Shown piece by piece: positions 12,771-16,425 of a DNA stretch of 16,425 bases (the first letter of the stretch is position 1; every line of letters starts with the position of its first letter). The notes beneath the pieces were generated by a model. The model searched no databases. It had not been told where the DNA came from and was given only the letters and a program-made list of their open reading frames with translations. Source of the DNA: OFTM382 sp964448185 (lineage in GTDB: Bacteria; Planctomycetota; Phycisphaerae; Phycisphaerales; UBA1924); assembly GCA_964448185.1 (NCBI GenBank), contig CAYUVO010000058.1, positions 1-16,425 on the forward strand, in the 5' to 3' direction. The translations under genes and the position numbers were made by a program.

Positions 12771-12782
12771 GAGCTGCGCTGA
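12732..12782 (+). CDS. Possible 16-codon coupling micro-ORF between DUF58 and BatA-type genes
   Basis: ATG 12732 overlaps the DUF58 stop as ATGA. The frame reads MKVPMKRVPIKREELR and ends in TGA 12780-12782, which overlaps the next gene's ATG as TGATG. It is highly basic with VPMKR/VPIKR repeats produced by the 15-bp units. The double overlap looks like a bridge for ribosomes between the two genes. No Shine-Dalgarno of its own is seen, and the length is too short to prove coding; it may simply be spacer sequence. Confidence 0.3.
   Translation: MKVPMKRVPIKREELR
12766..12773 (+). promoter_or_regulatory. Shine-Dalgarno that fixes the BatA-type start
   Basis: GAGAGGAG lies 8 nt before ATG 12782. 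The same frame is open back to 12548, but that part overlaps DUF58 coding sequence, so ATG 12782 is the real start. Confidence 0.75.
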
Positions 12783-15058
12783 TGCCGTTCCTCAACCCGG
12801 CGTTGTTCGCGGGCGCTGTAGCGTGCGTGGCGATCCCGATCCTGATCCACTTGCTCATGCGCAAGAGGCGCAAGCCGATTCGGTGGGCTGCGATGCGGTT
12901 CCTCGTCGAGGCGTACCGGCGCAACCGCAAGCGGCTGTTGATCGAGCGTTGGCTGCTCTTGGCGCTGCGGTGCTTGGCGTTGTTGCTGTTGGCGGTGGCG
13001 TTGGGTCGGCCCGCGTTGCTCGCTGGCGTGCTCGACGCCCCCGGCTCGCGGACGCTCTACATCCTCATCGACGACAGTCTCAGCTCAACCGCGACCAATG
13101 CGTCAGGTCAGGCAGCGGTCCGCAGGCACGCGGCGCAAGCCCGCGAACTCATCGAGTCGCTCGATCCGATGCGGGGCGACCGCGTCGGGTTGATCTCGTT
13201 GAGCAGGCCCGCTCGGGGCGTGGTGCTGGCACCATCAACGGATCTTCGGGCAGTCGCGGGGCTCATCGACGCGATGAGTTCGACCGATGCGCGGGCGGAT
13301 CTTCAGGGCGGCGTTGAGCTGGTCATCGAAGACCTGGCAACTGCGAGCGAGGGCGCCGAGCTTGAACAAAACACCAGCGGCCCGGTGGTGGTGGCTGTCT
13401 ATAGCGACTGGCTCGAAGGCACCGCGCGCGGCGAATCGACGTTGCCCGAGTGGCCCGAACAGGCGGGCGTGGAGTTTCTCATCTCGCCGCCGAGGCTTGA
13501 TGAACCTTCGACGGTGGGCGTGGTCGAGATCCGCCCCACGCGGGGCGTGACCGTGGGCGACGACGTTGGGGGTGATCGGGTACAGATCGAGCTTGTGCGC
13601 AGTACGGGTGGGGGGGGCGGGGGGGGCGGGGGGCAAGCCGTCTCGCGCGTCGTGCTCCGTGGCAGGACAGGTGGGGCGGGGGGGTTGGGGTGGTCGCCAC
13701 CAATCGGGCAGGCGGTAGTCCGCTGGTCGCCCGGCCAGACCACAGCGTCGGTCATGATCGCGATCGACCACTCGCCGAGAAACGCTCTGCCCAGCGACGA
13801 GAGCATCAGCCTGCGGGGTGATGATCGCGCAGGCGGATGGAGTGCGCTGCGCGTCGAGCTCGACGCTGATGAACTCCCGGGCGACGACGTGCGGTATGCA
13901 GCGGTGCAAGTCAGACGAACGCTCCGCATCGGCGTGGTCGATTCCGCGGGTGCCAGCTCGACCGGGTTTGATCGTCCCACCAACGTCCGCGACTACGGCC
14001 CGGGTCAATGGGCACGCCTCGCACTGCTCCCCAATGAACAAGCAACGGGCATCGAGCTGCGCGATCTGCCCACGAGCAGCATCGAACGCGAGCGCCTCTC
14101 TGATCTCGCAGCGATCGTGCTCGTCGAACCCGCAGGAGTGTCTCAGGCGGGCTGGGTGCGGCTGGGCGAGTTTGTCACCCGTGGCGGGCTCTTGATGATT
14201 GCGCCCGATGCCGACGAACGCGGCACGCCCATCTGGCCCGATACGCTCGATGAGATGCTCTCGCTCGGCTGGGAGTCAGGCCAAGCGGGACTCATCGAAC
14301 CCGCAGCAACGATCGACGCGCAGCGGGTCGGGCCGTTACTGGCGCTGCTCGCGCCCGAACTCGTAGAGATCGCCAGCAGCGTTCCCGTCAGGCGTCGGCT
14401 GGAGATGCGCGCGGGGCAGAGCGATGTGGTGCTCACGCTGAGCGATGGAACGCCTTTGGTGATCGCAGGCCGGGGCGAGGCGTCGCGGGGGCTCGTGGTG
14501 CTGTTGACGACGGCGCTGGATCTTGAATGGACGGATCTGCCTGCACGCGGCTTGATGGTGCCTTTGATGCAAGAGCTGATCCGTCAGGGCATTGATGCTG
14601 CGAGCCCGCGATCTGTCTCTGTGGCGGGAGCGGTGCCGGTGGCTCCGCCCAAGAGCACGGAGATTCGGGCTGCCGGGCGAGGTCGGATTCGGCTTGGTTC
14701 AGGGGACGCAGCCCGCTTTGCCGGTGTGTGGAACGCGATCGACTCGCAAGGCGCCAGCACCGGGCTTGCGATCGTCAATCCGGATGCTGATGCGGGCCGG
14801 GCACGGGTGCGGAGTCTTGATGATGTGGTGACGTGGTTCGAGTCGCAGACGGGCCAGAGGCCGGGCGTGATCGGTGAAGAAGATGGATCATCGAGCAAAC
14901 GCAGCGGCGCAGCTCGTTCCGATGCAGGCTGGGCGCTGCCCGCGATCGTGTTGTTGTTGATTGTGTTGGTCGCTGAAGCGATCCTCGCCAAGCGGTTTAG
15001 TCACGCCGATGTGCGCACGGGTCTTGTGCCATCCACGACTGGGGGAGGCCGGCGATGA
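12782..15058 (+). CDS. BatA-type membrane protein with VWA domain
   Basis: The 758-aa protein opens with the BatA (aerotolerance regulator) N-terminal domain: MPFLNPALFAGAVACVAIPILIHL, then LMRKRRKPIRWAAMRFL and a second helix at about 57-78. A VWA domain follows, LYILIDDSLSST, with DDSLS (97-101) matching DxSxS. The middle is a long extracytoplasmic region with a nine-glycine run (276-284). A C-terminal membrane helix (about 717-739) precedes a short tail. Known family members sit in the inner membrane with MoxR and DUF58 partners; no enzymatic activity is expected. It is larger than classical BatA (about 300 aa), as usual for planctomycete versions. The start is chosen from the BatA opening and GAGAGGAG. 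Its stop overlaps the next start as ATGA (15055), so translation is coupled. Two G-runs of eight in its coding strand are potentially unstable. Confidence 0.9.
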   Translation: MPFLNPALFAGAVACVAIPILIHLLMRKRRKPIRWAAMRFLVEAYRRNRKRLLIERWLLLALRCLALLLLAVALGRPALLAGVLDAPGSRTLYILIDDSLSSTATNASGQAAVRRHAAQARELIESLDPMRGDRVGLISLSRPARGVVLAPSTDLRAVAGLIDAMSSTDARADLQGGVELVIEDLATASEGAELEQNTSGPVVVAVYSDWLEGTARGESTLPEWPEQAGVEFLISPPRLDEPSTVGVVEIRPTRGVTVGDDVGGDRVQIELVRSTGGGGGGGGGQAVSRVVLRGRTGGAGGLGWSPPIGQAVVRWSPGQTTASVMIAIDHSPRNALPSDESISLRGDDRAGGWSALRVELDADELPGDDVRYAAVQVRRTLRIGVVDSAGASSTGFDRPTNVRDYGPGQWARLALLPNEQATGIELRDLPTSSIERERLSDLAAIVLVEPAGVSQAGWVRLGEFVTRGGLLMIAPDADERGTPIWPDTLDEMLSLGWESGQAGLIEPAATIDAQRVGPLLALLAPELVEIASSVPVRRRLEMRAGQSDVVLTLSDGTPLVIAGRGEASRGLVVLLTTALDLEWTDLPARGLMVPLMQELIRQGIDAASPRSVSVAGAVPVAPPKSTEIRAAGRGRIRLGSGDAARFAGVWNAIDSQGASTGLAIVNPDADAGRARVRSLDDVVTWFESQTGQRPGVIGEEDGSSSKRSGAARSDAGWALPAIVLLLIVLVAEAILAKRFSHADVRTGLVPSTTGGGRR
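13606..13633 (+). repeat. G-rich tandem repeat (eight G's + C, twice) encoding polyglycine
   Basis: GGG-T is followed by G8 (13610-13617), C, G8 (13619-13626), C and G6 (13628-13633), a 9-bp unit repeated twice and then truncated. It encodes nine glycines in the BatA-type protein. It is suited to slipped-strand change and to G-quadruplex formation on the coding strand. Confidence 0.8.
13673..13693 (+). repeat. Second G-run cluster, possible G-quadruplex
   Basis: G4, C, G7, TT, G4, T, G2 lie about 40 nt after the first G-rich repeat in the same gene. The seven-G run can supply two runs of three, giving four tracts in total. It encodes part of a Gly-rich segment before SPPIGQAVVRW. Confidence 0.5.
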
Positions 15059-16425
15059 ACGACCTTCTCAACATGCTCCTCGGGCTTGACTCGATCCGCT
15101 TCGGGGTCGAGGGCGTTCGATTCGGCTGGCAACATCCGTGGGCCGGTTGGGTGTGGGCGCTGCTCATCGCAGCCTCGGGCGTGCTCGGCTGGTGGGTGTA
15201 CCGACGGATCCCGATGCACAAGGGCTGGCGGACGACGTTCTCGGTAGTGCGAGCGTTGGCGCTGCTCATCGTGCTGGTTATGCTCAGCGGCCCGGCGTTG
15301 ATCGAATCTTCCCGCCGCGTCGAGCCCGATTGGATCATGGTGCTCGCCGATCGCTCCGCTTCGATGGATGCAGCCGACGGCCCGGGCGGGATTACCCGCG
15401 ACGCGCAGCTCCGCGAAGCACTCCGCCGGGGCTGGCCCGCGTGGTCCGAGCGTGCGAAGCGTTCACGGATCGTCTGGCTCGGGTTCGCCGATGGAGCGTT
15501 CGATCTTGATGCCACGGATCAAGGCGTGAACCTGGGTGCCGCGGAGGGCGGACGCACCGATCTTGCGGGCGCTCTCGAAGTCGCACTCGACCGCTCGGCG
15601 GCCCGGTCGCTCGCAGCGATCATCGTGCTCTCGGACGGCAGGTCATCCTCGACGCTCTCGGCAGCATCGTGGGATCGGTTGCGCGCACAAGGAGCCCCGG
15701 TATTTACCGTGGCCCTCGGAGCGACAGGGCAGACACAGGATCTCTCGGTGTCGGCGTCGGCTCCGGGAAGAGCATTCGTTGATGACGCGGTGCCCGTTGC
15801 GGTGCGCATCGATCAGGTCGCTCAAGACGGTGCGAGTGTCGACGCGGTTGCACGATTGATCGACCAGGCCACCGGGCTCGTGCTCGATGAACGCGAGGTC
15901 GTGATTGAGAATGGCTCGGCGGAAGTCACGCTGTTGTCGACGCCCAAGCTCGCGGGCGAGCAGCTCTGGCGTGTCGAGATCACTTCGTCGGTGCAGGATC
16001 TGGTCGCCGAGAACAATCAGCAGGACGTCGTGCTCGAGGTGCTCGACGAGCCTTTGAGAGTGGTGTATCTCGACGGCACGCCTCGATGGGAACAGCGGTA
16101 TCTCAAGAACTTGTTGCTGCGTGAAGACTCGATCACGTCGTCATCGCTGCTGATGGCTGCTCATCGGCGGTACACACAAGAGGGCGACGTCGCGCTGGTC
16201 GCGTTGCCCGGCTCGCCCGAAGAGTGGGCCGAGATCGATGTCGTGGTTCTCGGCGATGTTCGCCCGGAGCTGCTCGGCGACGAGACCATGAACCAGCTTC
16301 GCGACCACATCGCGACGCGCGGCGCGGGGCTTGTATGGATCGGCGGCGCCACCGCCACGCCCCATGCCTATCGCGGCACGCCTTTGGCGGCGTTGCTGCC
16401 GTTCGTTACTGATGGGCGAAGTTCG
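15055..16425 (+). CDS. VWA domain membrane protein, 3' end beyond the window
   Basis: The frame is open from ATG 15055 to the right edge (457 codons seen). It starts inside the previous gene's stop (ATGA overlap) with GGGGGAGG 6 nt upstream. Membrane helices lie at about 30-49 and 62-83. A VWA domain follows with an intact MIDAS: DRSAS (Asp99, Ser101, Ser103), Thr168 in GRTDLAGALE and Asp194 in IVLSDGRSS. After a beta-rich region comes VVYLDGTPRWEQRYLKN (336-352) and GLVWIGG near the end. From memory this marks the glutamine-amidotransferase-like (class I GATase fold) part found in planctomycete VWA proteins. It is probably anchored in the inner membrane with its bulk in the periplasm and works with the BatA-type protein encoded upstream. 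Total length cannot be judged; relatives I recall are 700-900 aa. Confidence 0.9.
   Translation, partial: MNDLLNMLLGLDSIRFGVEGVRFGWQHPWAGWVWALLIAASGVLGWWVYRRIPMHKGWRTTFSVVRALALLIVLVMLSGPALIESSRRVEPDWIMVLADRSASMDAADGPGGITRDAQLREALRRGWPAWSERAKRSRIVWLGFADGAFDLDATDQGVNLGAAEGGRTDLAGALEVALDRSAARSLAAIIVLSDGRSSSTLSAASWDRLRAQGAPVFTVALGATGQTQDLSVSASAPGRAFVDDAVPVAVRIDQVAQDGASVDAVARLIDQATGLVLDEREVVIENGSAEVTLLSTPKLAGEQLWRVEITSSVQDLVAENNQQDVVLEVLDEPLRVVYLDGTPRWEQRYLKNLLLREDSITSSSLLMAAHRRYTQEGDVALVALPGSPEEWAEIDVVVLGDVRPELLGDETMNQLRDHIATRGAGLVWIGGATATPHAYRGTPLAALLPFVTDGRSS

Noticed and set aside
12548..12781. N-terminal extension of the BatA-type gene to an ATG at 12548 (836 aa)
   Set aside because: It overlaps conserved DUF58 coding sequence in another frame. 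The BatA domain opening MPFLNPALF and the Shine-Dalgarno place the start at 12782.

Overview
The window is GC-rich and contains no rRNA, tRNA, transposase, phage gene or CRISPR array. The gene content suggests a bacterium of the phylum Planctomycetota, probably the Phycisphaerae side. This is inference from several features together: a DUF58 / BatA-type / VWA gene run, a coiled-coil membrane protein of the kind that accompanies such runs, an FmdB-like protein without cysteines, secreted EF-hand proteins, and a short dispersed extragenic repeat of a type I associate with planctomycetes. No marker gene fixes the taxon.

Layout. (1) 2-1971, plus strand: the end of an OmpR-type response regulator followed by its histidine kinase. 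(2) 2095-6306, minus strand: an apparent three-gene operon read from 6306 down. It encodes a coiled-coil membrane protein with a Gln/Met-rich region, a lipoprotein solute-binding protein and an M20D metallo-amidohydrolase. (3) 6533-7903, plus: an O-antigen-ligase-family polytopic membrane protein. (4) 8011-10149, minus: a tightly spaced four-gene set (TM2 protein, unknown 122-aa protein, cysteine-less FmdB-like protein, Old Yellow Enzyme). (5) 10358-11452, plus: a secreted protein with six EF-hand loops separated by basic collagen-like Gly-X-Y tracts, ending in a strong intrinsic terminator. (6) 11686 to the right edge, plus: DUF58 protein, BatA-type VWA protein and a second VWA membrane protein that runs off the window, joined by ATGA and TGATG overlaps. 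The last gene has no stop codon here, so a search for complete ORFs misses it.

How they may work together. The DUF58/BatA/VWA run resembles the metal-dependent protein-interaction modules that normally sit beside a MoxR AAA+ ATPase. No MoxR gene lies directly upstream here, because a terminator and a dispersed repeat occupy that space. The coiled-coil partner (4486-6306) lies about 5.4 kb away on the other strand. The remaining blocks look like independent envelope, sensing and redox functions.

The points most worth a second look are the EF-hand/collagen-like protein, the two diverged copies of a short structured repeat (7937-7985 and 11591-11642), the two runs of eight G's inside the BatA-type gene, the overlap-linked 16-codon micro-ORF built from a 15-bp triplication, and the FmdB-like protein lacking all zinc-binding cysteines. 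I found no clearly new multi-gene system, only unusual variants of known families.
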